DNA from: Shewanella psychromarinicola
GTDB lineage: Bacteria; Pseudomonadota; Gammaproteobacteria; Enterobacterales; Shewanellaceae
Reading direction: 5' to 3'
NCBI RefSeq assembly: GCF_003855155.1
Contig: NZ_CP034073.1
Location: 2,418,001 to 2,482,000, forward strand
Length of the DNA: 64,000 bases
Position numbers and translations under genes: made by a program. The notes under the pieces were generated by a model, which was not told the DNA's origin, searched no databases, and saw only the letters and a program-made list of their open reading frames with translations. Positions 18,942-27,885 of the stretch are shown in pieces. Position 1 is the first letter of the stretch. Each line of letters opens with the position of its first letter.

Positions 18942-19502
18942 ATGGATAGCTTCAAAGACCACTTTTTAATTGCCATGCCATCACTAGATGAGACATTTTT
19001 TGAACGTGCGGTGATCTACATTTGCGAGCATGATCAAAAGGGTGCCATGGGAATCATGGTTAACCGACCCATTGGCGTTGAAGTTGAAGATCTGCTTGAA
19101 CAAATGGAATTATATTTATCGCCAGAGTTTTCATTCTCCTTAGACAATCAAGTACTCATAGGCGGCCCTGTGGCGCCCGAACGTGGTTTTGTGCTGCATA
19201 CGCCTCAAAAACATTGGATCAATAGCACTGAGATCAGTGAAGAGATAATGTTAACTTCTTCACGGGATATATTAGCCGCGATTGGTTCAGATAAATCTCC
19301 CGAGCAATTCATTGTTGCCCTTGGCTACGCTGGTTGGAGTAAAGATCAGCTTGAACAAGAAATTGCAGACAATACCTGGTTAACGATTAAAGCCACACCA
19401 GAGTTACTTTTCAACATTGATCATGAACACCTGTGGCAAATGGCGACTCAACAACTTGGTTTTGATATTTGGCAAATGTCTAGTCAAATAGGCCATGCTT
19501 AA
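18942..19502 (+). CDS. yqgE: YqgE/AlgH family protein (DUF179)
   Basis: A 186-residue DUF179 protein ([72 protein letters not shown]). The ATG at 18942 has GGGAGAG directly upstream; a TTG 12 bp earlier is less likely. Its role is uncertain; relatives were named AlgH for an effect on alginate in Pseudomonas. It is normally followed by ruvX, as here, though a 0.3-kb hairpin array now separates them. Confidence 0.93.
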   Translation: MDSFKDHFLIAMPSLDETFFERAVIYICEHDQKGAMGIMVNRPIGVEVEDLLEQMELYLSPEFSFSLDNQVLIGGPVAPERGFVLHTPQKHWINSTEISEEIMLTSSRDILAAIGSDKSPEQFIVALGYAGWSKDQLEQEIADNTWLTIKATPELLFNIDHEHLWQMATQQLGFDIWQMSSQIGHA

Positions 19503-19503
19503 A

Positions 19504-19800
19504 AATAGCTCGCTACGCTTCTAAGATTTTAGGCTGCTTCGCTACAAGGGCGGACTACGTCCTGCTAGGATCTAGGGCGTGACTTCGTCACTGCTAGTGT
19601 CGCTACGCTTCTAGGGCGGACTACGTCCTGCTAGGATCTAGGGCGTGACTTCGTCACTGCTAGGCCGCTGCGCTGCTAGAACGGACTACGTCCTGCTAGG
19701 ATCGCTACGCTTCTAGGGACAGCTTCGCTGCTAAGATTGAGTCGCTACGCGACTCGGCTGTTGATTTTATAGGCTCTAGCAGCGAAGCGTTCTAGGCTGT
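19504..19800. repeat. CTAG mini-hairpin array, block 4
   Basis: Sits between yqgE and ruvX, normally adjacent genes of one operon. Modules on the plus strand: GCTACGC, GGACTACGTCC (three times), GTGACTTCGTCAC (twice), CGCTGCGC, CAGCTTCGCTG, then the core with TTTTATAG and AGCAGCGAAGCG. Array first, core last, in the direction of transcription. Confidence 0.95.
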
Positions 19801-19832
19801 TGCTTTTAAAGCGATTAAACAAAGAGATAAAC

Positions 19833-20252
19833 ATGCAACCACAAACCGTTTTAGGGTTCGACTACGGCACCAAAAGTATTGGTGTCGCTATAGGTCAAGC
19901 CATTACTGCTAGTGCCACGCCTTTACTATCAATTAAAGCGGTTGATGGGATCCCTAATTGGGATGATATCGATAAATTATTAAAAGAATGGCAACCAGAC
20001 CTTGTCGTCGTCGGCCTACCGTTAAATATGGATGGCACCGAACAAGAAATGACTCAACGAGCACGAAAATTTGCTAACCGAATTAACGGTCGTTTTGGGG
20101 TTAAAATTGCCACCCAAGATGAACGCTTAACCACTGCCGATGCTAAAGCTCGCTTATTCGAACTCGGTGGCTTTAAAGCGTTAACCAAAGGTCAAATTGA
20201 TGCGGTTTCAGCGGTATTAATTATCGAAAGTTATTTTGAAAATCAATTTTAA
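19833..20252 (+). CDS. ruvX: Holliday-junction resolvase-like protein RuvX (YqgF)
   Basis: An RNase H-fold protein of 139 residues. The first motif is [15 protein letters not shown] with the metal-binding Asp, then [13 protein letters not shown], and [18 protein letters not shown] with the second acidic site, ending in [13 protein letters not shown]. Linked to 16S rRNA 5'-end processing and recombination. The start at 19833 (MQPQTVLGF) follows AGAG and gives the usual length; the frame is open 33 bp further upstream. Confidence 0.93.
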   Translation: MQPQTVLGFDYGTKSIGVAIGQAITASATPLLSIKAVDGIPNWDDIDKLLKEWQPDLVVVGLPLNMDGTEQEMTQRARKFANRINGRFGVKIATQDERLTTADAKARLFELGGFKALTKGQIDAVSAVLIIESYFENQF

Positions 20253-20253
20253 T

Positions 20254-20640
20254 CTAGATCCTAGGCCGCTAGGCGGATAGTGCGCTGCGCTTCTAGAGCG
20301 GACTTCGTCCTGCTAGGGACAGCTTCGCTGCTAAAATCCTAGGCCGCTACGCGGATAGTGCGCTGCGCTTATAGAGCGGACTTCGTCCTGCTAGGGACAG
20401 CTTCGCTGCTAGGATCCTAGGCCGCTACGCGGATAGTGCGCTGCGCTTCTAGAGCGGACTTCGTCCTGCTAGGGACAGCTTCGCTGCTAAGATTGAGCCG
20501 CTACGCGGCTAGGCTGTTGATTTTATAGAATCTAGCCGCGTAGCGTCCTAGCAGCGCAGCGTTCTAGGCTTTTTTCGCTCGCTACCGCTCTAGGCTTTTG
20601 GCTCGCTACCGCTCTAGGCTTTTTTGCTCGCTACCGCTTA
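20254..20640. repeat. CTAG mini-hairpin array, block 5
   Basis: Begins immediately at the ruvX stop. Three copies of a unit of about 80 bp contain CCGCTACGCGG, GCTGCGC, GGACTTCGTCC and CAGCTTCGCTG. A core follows (CCGCTACGCGG, TTTTATAG, CGCGTAGCG, GCGCAGC). It ends with short CTCGCTACCGCT repeats near 20575-20640. Confidence 0.95.
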
Positions 20641-20643
20641 ATT

Positions 20644-20660
20644 CGCACCAACATGGTGCA
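20644..20660. promoter_or_regulatory. NtrC-like binding site 1
   Basis: CGCACCAACATGGTGCA matches the NtrC consensus TGCACC-N5-GGTGCA at 11 of 12 fixed positions. It lies between two array blocks, in the only unique sequence upstream of the glucosylglycerate genes. Confidence 0.7.
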
Positions 20661-20722
20661 ACCGTTTGTCTTTGTTGCACAATTATCAGGCTTATTCTCC
20701 GCACTACTTTTCATATCATCAC

Positions 20723-20750
20723 TTGACGTGTTTTAAATACGTTATATATA
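20723..20750 (+). promoter_or_regulatory. Candidate sigma70 promoter
   Basis: TTGACG at 20723 and TATATA at 20745 with a 16-base spacer. It would fire about 500 bp upstream of the phosphatase gene, through array block 5b. Confidence 0.5.
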
Positions 20751-20769
20751 TCAAAGGCTAAAGTCTATT

Positions 20770-20786
20770 TGTGCCATTAAGGTGCA
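20770..20786. promoter_or_regulatory. NtrC-like binding site 2
   Basis: TGTGCCATTAAGGTGCA matches TGCACC-N5-GGTGCA at 10 of 12 fixed positions, with a perfect right half. Its centre is 126 bp from that of site 1, about twelve helical turns, so both would face the same side of the helix. Confidence 0.6.
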
Positions 20787-20799
20787 AAGTCATTATGCT

Positions 20800-20815
20800 T
20801 GGCACATATCCTGAA
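20800..20815 (+). promoter_or_regulatory. Candidate sigma54 promoter
   Basis: A perfect -24 element TGGCAC (20800-20805) with correct spacing to CTGA (20811-20814) where TTGC is expected; the -12 C is A. The two upstream NtrC-like sites raise the likelihood; the imperfect -12 element lowers it. Confidence 0.45.
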
Positions 20816-20867
20816 TCAATCCATAACTAAATCAATAACTAAATCGAATAAGTGTGAGGTCGCTTAG

Positions 20868-21250
20868 TTACTAGGGCGGACTTCGTCCTGCTAGGTCGCT
20901 ACGCGGATAGAGCGCTGCGCTTCTAGGGACAGCTTCGCTGCTAAGATTAAGTCGCTGCGCGACTAGGCTGTTGATTTTATAGCCTCTAGCCGCGAAGCGT
21001 CCTAGCAGCGTAGCGTTCTCGGCTGTAGCTAAGATTGAGTGACTAGATTCTAGGCCGCTTCGCTACTATGCTTTAGTTTTTATAGAGTCTAGCCGCGAAG
21101 CGTCCTAGCAGCGCTCTAGGCATCGAGATCCTAGGCCGCTACGCGACTAGGCTGTTGATTGTATAGAATCTAGCCGCGAAGCGTCCTAGCAGCGCAGCGC
21201 TCTAGGCTGTTGATTTTATAGCGTCCTAGGCTTTAGCGAAGCGTTCATTG
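20868..21250. repeat. CTAG mini-hairpin array, block 5b
   Basis: Lies between the candidate promoters and the phosphatase gene, so it would form part of a long 5' leader. It contains GGACTTCGTCC, GCTACGC, GCTGCGC, CAGCTTCGCTG and CGCTGCGCG, then three successive core copies (TTTTATAG or TTGTATAG with CCGCGAAGCG and GCGTAGC or GCGCAGC). It ends about 15 bp before the start codon's ribosome site. Confidence 0.93.
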
Positions 21251-21267
21251 GTTAAAAGGGAGATGAT

Positions 21268-22128
21268 ATGACAACACGACCACTTATCTTTACTGACATA
21301 GATGGCACTTTACTTGACCATTATGACTATAGCTTTAGTCATGCAATAGACGTGATTGAAGCATTAAATGAACGGCATATTCCTATTATTGCCAATACCA
21401 GTAAAACCTTTGCCGAAATGGAAAAGCTCCAACAAACCATTGGTTTTAATTCACCGTTTATTTCAGAAAATGGTGCGGTAATTTATATCCCTATTGGTTA
21501 CTTTGACCAACAGCCACAAGATACGTTTACCCAAGGATATTATTGGGTAAAAGAGTTTTGTCAGCCGCGAACATATTGGCTCGAATTGTTAACAGAGCAT
21601 GCACCAGCCTTTGACGATGACTTTATTGGTTTTTCAACGTTGTCGGTTGAAGCGTTATGTGAAGTCACCGATCTGTCACCAGACAATGCCAAGCTGGCAT
21701 TAATCAGGCACTACGGCGAACCACTACTTTGGCAGGGTGATGAAGCCAGTAAACAAGCCTTTATAGCGTTGATGACCGGTGTTGGTGCTCAAATGCTCCA
21801 GGGCGGACGATTTCTACATGTTGGCGGTGATACCGATAAAGGCAAGGCCATGAAATGGTTAGCCGATGTGTATGTCAAGCAATATCACGCACCTGTTATT
21901 ACCATTGCACTGGGTGACAGTGGTAATGACACGGCCATGCTCGAAGCTGCCGATATTGCCATACAAATTAAGTCACCTGTTCATGACTTTCCTGTATTAG
22001 CGACAAAAAAACAAAGTATTAAAAGCAGTCTATACGGTCCTAAAGGGTGGGCTGAATGTATAACCCAAACGCTATTGTCGTCATCGGATGAATCACAGAA
22101 AAACCAACTAACATTTGGAGGGGCGTAA
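21268..22128 (+). CDS. HAD phosphatase, glucosyl/mannosyl-3-phosphoglycerate phosphatase type
   Basis: A 286-residue HAD-IIB phosphatase. Motif I is FTDIDGTLLDHYDYS with the nucleophile and acid Asp, motif II IIANTSKTFAEM, motif IV IALGDSGNDTAMLEAAD. IISENGAVIY-type sequence (FISENGAVIYIP) is typical of the mannosyl-3-phosphoglycerate phosphatase family. Paired with the GT81 synthase 1 bp downstream, it most likely dephosphorylates glucosyl-3-phosphoglycerate to glucosylglycerate. The start at 21268 follows AAGGGAG. Confidence 0.85.
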   Translation: MTTRPLIFTDIDGTLLDHYDYSFSHAIDVIEALNERHIPIIANTSKTFAEMEKLQQTIGFNSPFISENGAVIYIPIGYFDQQPQDTFTQGYYWVKEFCQPRTYWLELLTEHAPAFDDDFIGFSTLSVEALCEVTDLSPDNAKLALIRHYGEPLLWQGDEASKQAFIALMTGVGAQMLQGGRFLHVGGDTDKGKAMKWLADVYVKQYHAPVITIALGDSGNDTAMLEAADIAIQIKSPVHDFPVLATKKQSIKSSLYGPKGWAECITQTLLSSSDESQKNQLTFGGA

Positions 22129-22129
22129 T

Positions 22130-23350
22130 ATGGCCGATTTTTATCAAAATGGCATTGTCACCACAATGCACAATTTAACCCGACGTACCCATGAAGAGCT
22201 TGAAACAGAGTTAATTAAGTTTTCAAAAACACGGCCATTAGGATTAATACTGCCCTCTCTTTATTCTGAGTTAGAAGGTGACGCGCTTAAAGATATTGTT
22301 AGTAAATTGAAAGAGGTACCCTACTTAAACGAAATTGTGATTGGATTAGACCGAGCCGATCTCAAGCAATATAAACATGCACTGCGCTTTTTTGGCGATT
22401 TACCCCAACATCACCGCATTTTGTGGAATGACGGCCCACGTTTACAAGCGCTGGATGCAAAACTGCAAACCTTAGGTTTAGCGCCTAAAGAATTGGGTAA
22501 AGGCCGTAATGTTTGGTATTGCATGGGCTATATTCTGGCCTCTGGAAAAACTGAATCGGTTGCCTTGCACGACTGCGATATTGTCACCTATGAAAAGTCA
22601 TTGCTGGCACGTTTACTTTATCCTGTGGCCAACCCGAAGTTTAATTACGAGTTTAGTAAAGGCTATTATGCGCGTATTTCCAATGGGCAAATTAATGGCC
22701 GAGTGTCACGGCTGTTAGTCACTCCGTTGATTAAAGCGCTTAAAAAAGTGGTCGGTTATAACGAATATTTAGACTATATGGACAGTTTTCGTTATCCATT
22801 AGCGGGCGAGTTTTCATTTAGACGCGATGTACTCAACGACCTACGGATCCCAAGTGACTGGGGATTAGAAATTGGTGTGTTATCAGAAATGCAGCGCAAT
22901 TATGCCCATAATCGTATTTGTCAGGTCGATATCGCCGACAATTACGATCATAAACATCAAGACCTATCATTAGATAACGAAGAAGAGGGTCTGTCTAAAA
23001 TGTCGATTGATATCACCAAAGCCTTCTTTCGTAAACTTGCCACTCAAGGCAATACTTTTAGCACCGAATCGTTCCGAACCCTTAAGGCGACTTATTACCG
23101 TATCGCCCTAGATTATGTCGAAACCTATCATAACGATGCGATAATGAACGGCTTAACCACGGATATTCATTTAGAAGAAAAAGCCGTTGAAATGTTTGCC
23201 CAAAATATTGTAACGGCAGGGCAGCGCTTTTTAGATAACCCAATGGAAACCCCCTTTATGCCAACATGGAGTCGAGTAGTCAGTGCCATGCCAGATGTAC
23301 TTGAGCAACTAAAAGCCGCCGTTGAAGCCGATCACGCCGAGTTTAGTTAA
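22130..23350 (+). CDS. Glucosyl-3-phosphoglycerate synthase, GT81-like
   Basis: A 406-residue GT-A glycosyltransferase. The donor-metal motif is in VALHDCDIVTYEK (near residue 152); NEIVIGLDRADLKQYKHAL, GKGRNVWYCMGYILAS and LAGEFSFRRDVLNDLRIPSDWGLEIGVLSEM are typical of the GT81 synthases that join glucose from NDP-glucose to 3-phosphoglycerate. The ATG at 22130 has GGAGGGG upstream and lies 1 bp after the phosphatase stop, so the two are co-translated. The product is a compatible solute precursor. Confidence 0.85.
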   Translation: MADFYQNGIVTTMHNLTRRTHEELETELIKFSKTRPLGLILPSLYSELEGDALKDIVSKLKEVPYLNEIVIGLDRADLKQYKHALRFFGDLPQHHRILWNDGPRLQALDAKLQTLGLAPKELGKGRNVWYCMGYILASGKTESVALHDCDIVTYEKSLLARLLYPVANPKFNYEFSKGYYARISNGQINGRVSRLLVTPLIKALKKVVGYNEYLDYMDSFRYPLAGEFSFRRDVLNDLRIPSDWGLEIGVLSEMQRNYAHNRICQVDIADNYDHKHQDLSLDNEEEGLSKMSIDITKAFFRKLATQGNTFSTESFRTLKATYYRIALDYVETYHNDAIMNGLTTDIHLEEKAVEMFAQNIVTAGQRFLDNPMETPFMPTWSRVVSAMPDVLEQLKAAVEADHAEFS

Positions 23351-23364
23351 CCGGATCACGACTT

Positions 23365-23515
23365 AATCGTTGGGATAATAATAGCCGGGATAATCGTTGG
23401 GGGTAATCGTCGAGTTAACCGTTGGGTTAACCGTTGGGTTAACCGTTGGGATAATAGCCGGGATAATAATCATCGAGTTAATAGCCGGGTTAATCGTTGG
23501 GTTAATAGCAGTGTA
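23365..23515. repeat. Degenerate 12-bp tandem repeat, separate family
   Basis: Variants of GGGTTAACCGTT, GGATAATAGCCG and GGTTAATCGTTG follow one another between the synthase and phosphorylase genes. Three perfect 12-bp copies run at about 23414-23450. There are no CTAG junctions and no TNC/GNA loops, so this is unrelated to the hairpin arrays. It looks like a slippage-prone minisatellite. Confidence 0.85.
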
Positions 23516-23668
23516 AATAGCTGCATCTAGATCTGGCCTATTGTAAGTCAATGCAATCAAACCTAACGAAGATGGCGGGGAGGATTGCTGAATAAGCAGC
23601 TGTTTAATGACGCTTTATCACCATAAGTCGAGGCTGGAACCTCGAACCTCGAACAACAAGGACACCTT

Positions 23669-25405
23669 ATGTCAGTAATGGAAGTATTACAGCAAAAGCT
23701 GCAGCAACAACTTAGCTGCATTTACAATGATATCGACCTCGACATGAGCACCTCAGAGTTGGCGGTTCAACTCATCGACATCATGCGCATAACTGAGTAT
23801 TGCCAAGTACCAGCACCTTTTGTTAATCATTGGTCTGAAAAAGACATCATTATGATCACTTATGCTGACAGTGTGCTCCAACAAGGTGAGCGTCCACTCA
23901 CAACCCTGGCGCAATTTATCGACAGCTATTTAAGTTGCATCAATGCGGTGCATATATTACCGTTTTTTCCCTACAGCTCAGACGATGGTTTTTCCGTTAT
24001 CGACTACTCAAGCATTAACGAAGGTCTAGGCTCGTGGGCAGACATTAGTGCCATTGCCAGCAAGCGACGATTAATGTCAGATCTAGTCATCAATCATTGT
24101 TCCAGCCGCAGTTTATGGTTTGAACATTTTTGTAAAGGTGAGGGCGTGGGTCATGACTATTTCTTTACCGCCGATCCGGAGGATGATTTAAGCGCGGTGG
24201 TTCGGCCCAGAACCTCAGCCCTACTCAGGCCAACTGAGACACCTAACGGCACTCAACATGTATGGTGTACGTTTAGCCACGACCAAGTCGATTTTGATTT
24301 TCGTAATCCACAAGTGTTAATTGAGTTTGTACGAATAATTCGGCAATATTTAGATGCTGGGATCAGTATTTTTCGCCTAGATGCGGTGGCTTTTTTATGG
24401 AAAATAGTGGGCAGTAAATCAATTAACTTACCGCAAACCCATGAAATAGTCCGTTTGTTGCGTACATTAATCGAGCATGCCCAACAAGACGCCATTATTA
24501 TTACCGAAACCAATATCCCTAACACCCAAAACTTGACCTATTTTGGTAATGCTAACGAAGCACACAGCATTTATAACTTTTCACTGCCACCATTGTTAAT
24601 CAACAGCCTTATTACCGGTAGTTGCTTGTACTTAAAGCGTTGGCTTATGAGCATGCCGCCCGCACAAGATGGCACAACCTACTTTAATTTTATTGCCTCC
24701 CACGATGGCATCGGCCTTCGTCCAGCAGAGGGGTTACTCGACGACGATGAGATAGATACACTCGTCGACACCATGCAACAATTCGGTGGCCAAATATCAT
24801 CACGAACCACAGAAGATGGTCAGCAAAAACCATACGAAATGAACATAGCCCTGTTTGATGCGCTGCAAGGTACCACTAAAGGCAAAGACGCTTGGGGCAT
24901 GCAACGTTTTGTGTGTGCCCATACCATTATGTTAGCGCTAGAAGGTATTCCAGGTATTTATATTCATAGTTTATTGGGAACCCGCAACGACTATGAAAAG
25001 CTGGCAAACACGTCACATAATCGTGCTATTAACCGTCATCGTTGGGATCTCAATCAATTAACTGAGCAGCTAAGTGATACCAATAGCGACCATAGCCAAG
25101 TGTTAACCGCGCTGACTCATTTAATTAATATTCGCACCCAGCAAAGTGCTTTTCATCCCAATGCCACCCAGTTCACCCTGCACTTAGGCTTACAATTATT
25201 TGGTTTCTGGCGTCAAAGTCGTAACCGTAAACAGAGCATCTTCTGCGTCAGTAACGTATCTGATCAAGTCACCACGCTACCCATTAATGAACTTAATCTT
25301 ACTATTGCCGACTACTGGATAGATCTATTAACCGGCCAACAGATTGAAGACATCACCCAACCCATGCAACTGCAACCCTATCAAACAGTGTGGATCAGTA
25401 ACTAG
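23669..25405 (+). CDS. GH13_18 sucrose-phosphorylase-like enzyme, probable glucosylglycerate phosphorylase
   Basis: A 578-residue alpha-amylase-fold phosphorylase. The catalytic nucleophile is in [11 protein letters not shown] (near residue 236), the acid/base Glu in IITETNIPN, and the third acid in [10 protein letters not shown]. It is longer than sucrose phosphorylases and resembles YcjM-type glucosylglycerate phosphorylases, which release glucose-1-phosphate and glycerate. Its place just after the synthase pair supports that substrate. The stop TAG lies within the CTAG that opens array block 6. Confidence 0.8.
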   Translation: MSVMEVLQQKLQQQLSCIYNDIDLDMSTSELAVQLIDIMRITEYCQVPAPFVNHWSEKDIIMITYADSVLQQGERPLTTLAQFIDSYLSCINAVHILPFFPYSSDDGFSVIDYSSINEGLGSWADISAIASKRRLMSDLVINHCSSRSLWFEHFCKGEGVGHDYFFTADPEDDLSAVVRPRTSALLRPTETPNGTQHVWCTFSHDQVDFDFRNPQVLIEFVRIIRQYLDAGISIFRLDAVAFLWKIVGSKSINLPQTHEIVRLLRTLIEHAQQDAIIITETNIPNTQNLTYFGNANEAHSIYNFSLPPLLINSLITGSCLYLKRWLMSMPPAQDGTTYFNFIASHDGIGLRPAEGLLDDDEIDTLVDTMQQFGGQISSRTTEDGQQKPYEMNIALFDALQGTTKGKDAWGMQRFVCAHTIMLALEGIPGIYIHSLLGTRNDYEKLANTSHNRAINRHRWDLNQLTEQLSDTNSDHSQVLTALTHLINIRTQQSAFHPNATQFTLHLGLQLFGFWRQSRNRKQSIFCVSNVSDQVTTLPINELNLTIADYWIDLLTGQQIEDITQPMQLQPYQTVWISN

Positions 25406-26240
25406 TGTCGCTGCGCTACTAGGGCTGACTTCGTCCTGCTAGGATCGCTGCGCTGCTAGGGCGTGACTTCGTCACTGCTAGGATCGCTACGCTGCTAGGG
25501 CGTGACTTCGTCACTGCTAGGATCGCTACGCTGCTAGGGCGTGACTTCGTCACTGCTAGGATCGCTACGCTGCTAGGGCGTGACTTCGTCACTGCTAGGA
25601 TCGCTACGCTGCTAGGGCGTGACTTCGTCACTGCTAGGATCGCTACGCTGCTAGGGCGTGACTTCGTCACTGCTAGGATCGCTACGCTGCTAGGGCGTGA
25701 CTTCGTCACTGCTAGGATCGCTACGCTGCTAGGGCGTGACTTCGTCACTGCTAGGATCGCTACGCTGCTAGGGCGTGACTTCGTCACTGCTAGGATCGCT
25801 ACGCTGCTAGGGCGTGACTTCGTCACTGCTAGGATCGCTACGCTGCTAGGGCGTGACTTCGTCACTGCTAGGATCGCTACGCTGCTAGGGCGTGACTTCG
25901 TCACTGCTAGGATCGCTACGCTGTTAGGGCGGACTACGTCCTGCTAGGACAGCTTCGCTGCTAGGGCGTGACTTCGTCACTGCTAGGGACAGCTTCGCTG
26001 TTAAGATTTTATAGCATCTAGCCGCGAAGCGTCCTAGCAGCGAAGCGCTCTAGGCTGTTGCTATTGATTTTATAGCATCTAGCAGCGAAGCGCTCTAGGC
26101 TGTTGCTATTGATTTTATAGCATCTAGCAGCGAAGCGTCCTCGAAGACCGCAGGTCGTCCTAGCAGCCGCAGGCGCCCTATTCCTAGCATCTAGCCGCGA
26201 AGCGTCCTAGCAGCGCAGCGCTCTAGGCTCTTGGCTATTA
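25402..26240. repeat. CTAG mini-hairpin array, block 6 (39 bp x 12)
   Basis: Twelve copies of a 39-bp unit; the GTGACTTCGTCAC hairpin starts at 25463 and every 39 bp up to 25892, alternating with GCTACGC (GCTGCGC in the first). Other modules follow (GGACTACGTCC, CAGCTTCGCTG), then several cores with TTTTATAG and AGCAGCGAAGCG. Near 26146 a different pair appears, GACCGCAGGTC and GCCGCAGGC, whose GCA loops are on the plus strand. Confidence 0.97.
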
Positions 26241-26315
26241 GCAGGCTTTTGCTTTTTACAATGTCTTAGCTCATTATAAGCTTATAAGCATATACACATT
26301 GTTATTGGAGCCTGT

Positions 26316-26873
26316 ATGAAAAAACTATTTATAGCCGTTGCGGTATTAGCGTTGAGCGCATGTAGTACCTTAAAATCGACTTCAGACTTCGATCCATCGG
26401 TATCATTTGATCAATACAAAACCTACTCATGGGTAGTGAAGAAAAATAACGATGCGGGTTATCATTTAGACGGACTCATGGATCAACGTATCCGCGCCGC
26501 TATTGAAAGCCAATTAAACCAAAAAGGTATCAGTAAAACAGACAAGCAAACCGCAGATTTATTGGTTAACTACATCACTAAAGTCGATAAAAAAATTAAT
26601 ATCGACACCTTTAACAGTCATTATGGCTATAACCCATATTACGGTCCTCGTTGGGGGTTAGGTGGTAGCATACAAACTGAAACCACAGTGCGCGAATATG
26701 AAGTTGGCACCTTAATGGTTGATTTAGTGGATAATAAAACCGGAAAATTGATTTGGCGTGGCACTGTTGCCGATACAGTACGAGAACAGAATACGCCGGA
26801 ACAACGGATTCAAATCATCAACAAAGCTATTGATGCTGTAATGATGAATTATCCACCCAAGCCAACTCAGTAA
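26316..26873 (+). CDS. DUF4136 family lipoprotein
   Basis: A 185-residue lipoprotein. The signal peptide ends in a lipobox (AVLALSAC-S, Cys16). DUF4136 sequence follows: FDPSVSFDQYKTYSWV, IRAAIESQLNQKGI, ADLLVNYITKVD, and the C-terminal GTLMVDLVDNKTGKLIWRGTVADTV. The role is unknown; the family is anchored to a membrane in the periplasm. GGAG lies upstream of the ATG. It is isolated between two array blocks. Confidence 0.88.
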   Translation: MKKLFIAVAVLALSACSTLKSTSDFDPSVSFDQYKTYSWVVKKNNDAGYHLDGLMDQRIRAAIESQLNQKGISKTDKQTADLLVNYITKVDKKINIDTFNSHYGYNPYYGPRWGLGGSIQTETTVREYEVGTLMVDLVDNKTGKLIWRGTVADTVREQNTPEQRIQIINKAIDAVMMNYPPKPTQ

Positions 26874-26876
26874 CCT

Positions 26877-27592
26877 CTAGGTCCTAGATTTTAGGTCCTA
26901 GGCCGCTACGCGGATAGTGTGCTTCGCTTCTAAGATCCTAGGCAGCTTCGCTGCTAAGATCCTAGGCCGCTACGCGGATAGTACGCTTCGCTTCTAGGAC
27001 GGACTTCGTCCTGCTAGGGACAGCTTCGCTGCTAAGATCCTAGGCCGCTACGCGGATAGTGCGCTTCGCTTCTAGGGCGTGACTTCGTCACTGCTAGGGA
27101 CAGCTTCGCTGCTAAGATCCTAGGCCGCTATGCGGATAGGCTCTGTGCTTTCAGCTTTTATAGCATCTAGCAGCGAAGCGTCCTCGAAGACCGCAGGTCG
27201 TCCTAGCAGCCGCAGGCGCTCTATTCCTAGCATCCTAGCAGCTCGGCGCTCTAGGCTTTTGCTAAGATTGTATAGCATCTAGCAGCGAAGCGTCCTCGAA
27301 GACCGCAGGTCGTCCTAGCAGCCGCAGGCGCCCTATTCCTAGCATCCTAGCAGCGCAGCGCTCTAGGCTTTTGCTAAGATTGTATAGCATCTAGCAGCGA
27401 AGCGTCCTCGAAGACCGCAGGTCGTCCTAGCAGCCGCAGGCGCTCTATTCCTAGCATCCTAGCAGCGCAGCGCTCTAGGCTTTTGCTAAGATTGTATAGC
27501 ATCTAGCAGCGAAGCGTCCTCGAAGACCGCAGGTCGTCCTAGCAGCCGCAGGCGCCCTATTCCTAGCATCTAGCCGCGCAGCCCTTTCTAGA
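26877..27592. repeat. CTAG mini-hairpin array, block 7 (112 bp x 4)
   Basis: The left half has three copies of the CCGCTACGCGG, GCTTCGC, CAGCTTCGCTG type, with GGACTTCGTCC or GTGACTTCGTCAC in some. The right half has four copies of a 112-bp unit with CATCTAGCAGCG at 27164, 27276, 27388 and 27500. Each unit carries AGCGAAGCG, GACCGCAGGTC, GCCGCAGGC and usually GCGCAGC, with loops read GNA on the plus strand. Confidence 0.96.
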
Positions 27593-27885
27593 ATAGACTC
27601 AACATGCCAGTGCGATGAAACATAAAATAAAATTAACCAAGCTGCGTGTATTAAAGACGTCAAGTGTACGTCGAATGATAAATCAATTAGTTACTCCAAG
27701 ATTCAGATCACAATTGATAGTGTTTTTGCTTAATATAAAACCAATTAATGACTTAAACGCAGTATTTATAGGCATTAAGGCTTAAAAATCCATTCAAATA
27801 GGTCAAGATTTTTGCTACTATCTTTGGCCGTGAATGGGATGTCACATGTTCAGACTAATGAGCAAATTTAAACAAGCGAGTCATA
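27593..27885. other. Gene-free spacer upstream of rfaH
   Basis: About 290 bp of unique AT-rich sequence with no supportable gene. It must hold the rfaH promoter; TACTAT near 27816 and TATAAA near 27737 are -10-like, but I could not choose between them. Confidence 0.45.

Noticed and set aside
18635..18976. A 113-codon frame opposite yciH
   Set aside because: It is antisense to a conserved gene, has no ribosome site and no recognisable family.
25419..25904. A 161-codon open frame on the minus strand made of 13-residue repeats
   Set aside because: It exists only because the 39-bp array unit is a multiple of three and lacks stops in that frame. It has no ribosome site and no family resemblance.
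25402..26240. A CRISPR array
   Set aside because: There are no unique spacers between repeats; all sequence is repeat modules. No cas genes are in the window.
26877..27592. An integron cassette array with attC-like sites
   Set aside because: No integrase, no R'/R'' core sites and no small cassette genes between repeats.
27475..27663. A 62-codon minus-strand frame at the end of block 7
   Set aside because: Mostly array sequence read through; no start signal or family match.
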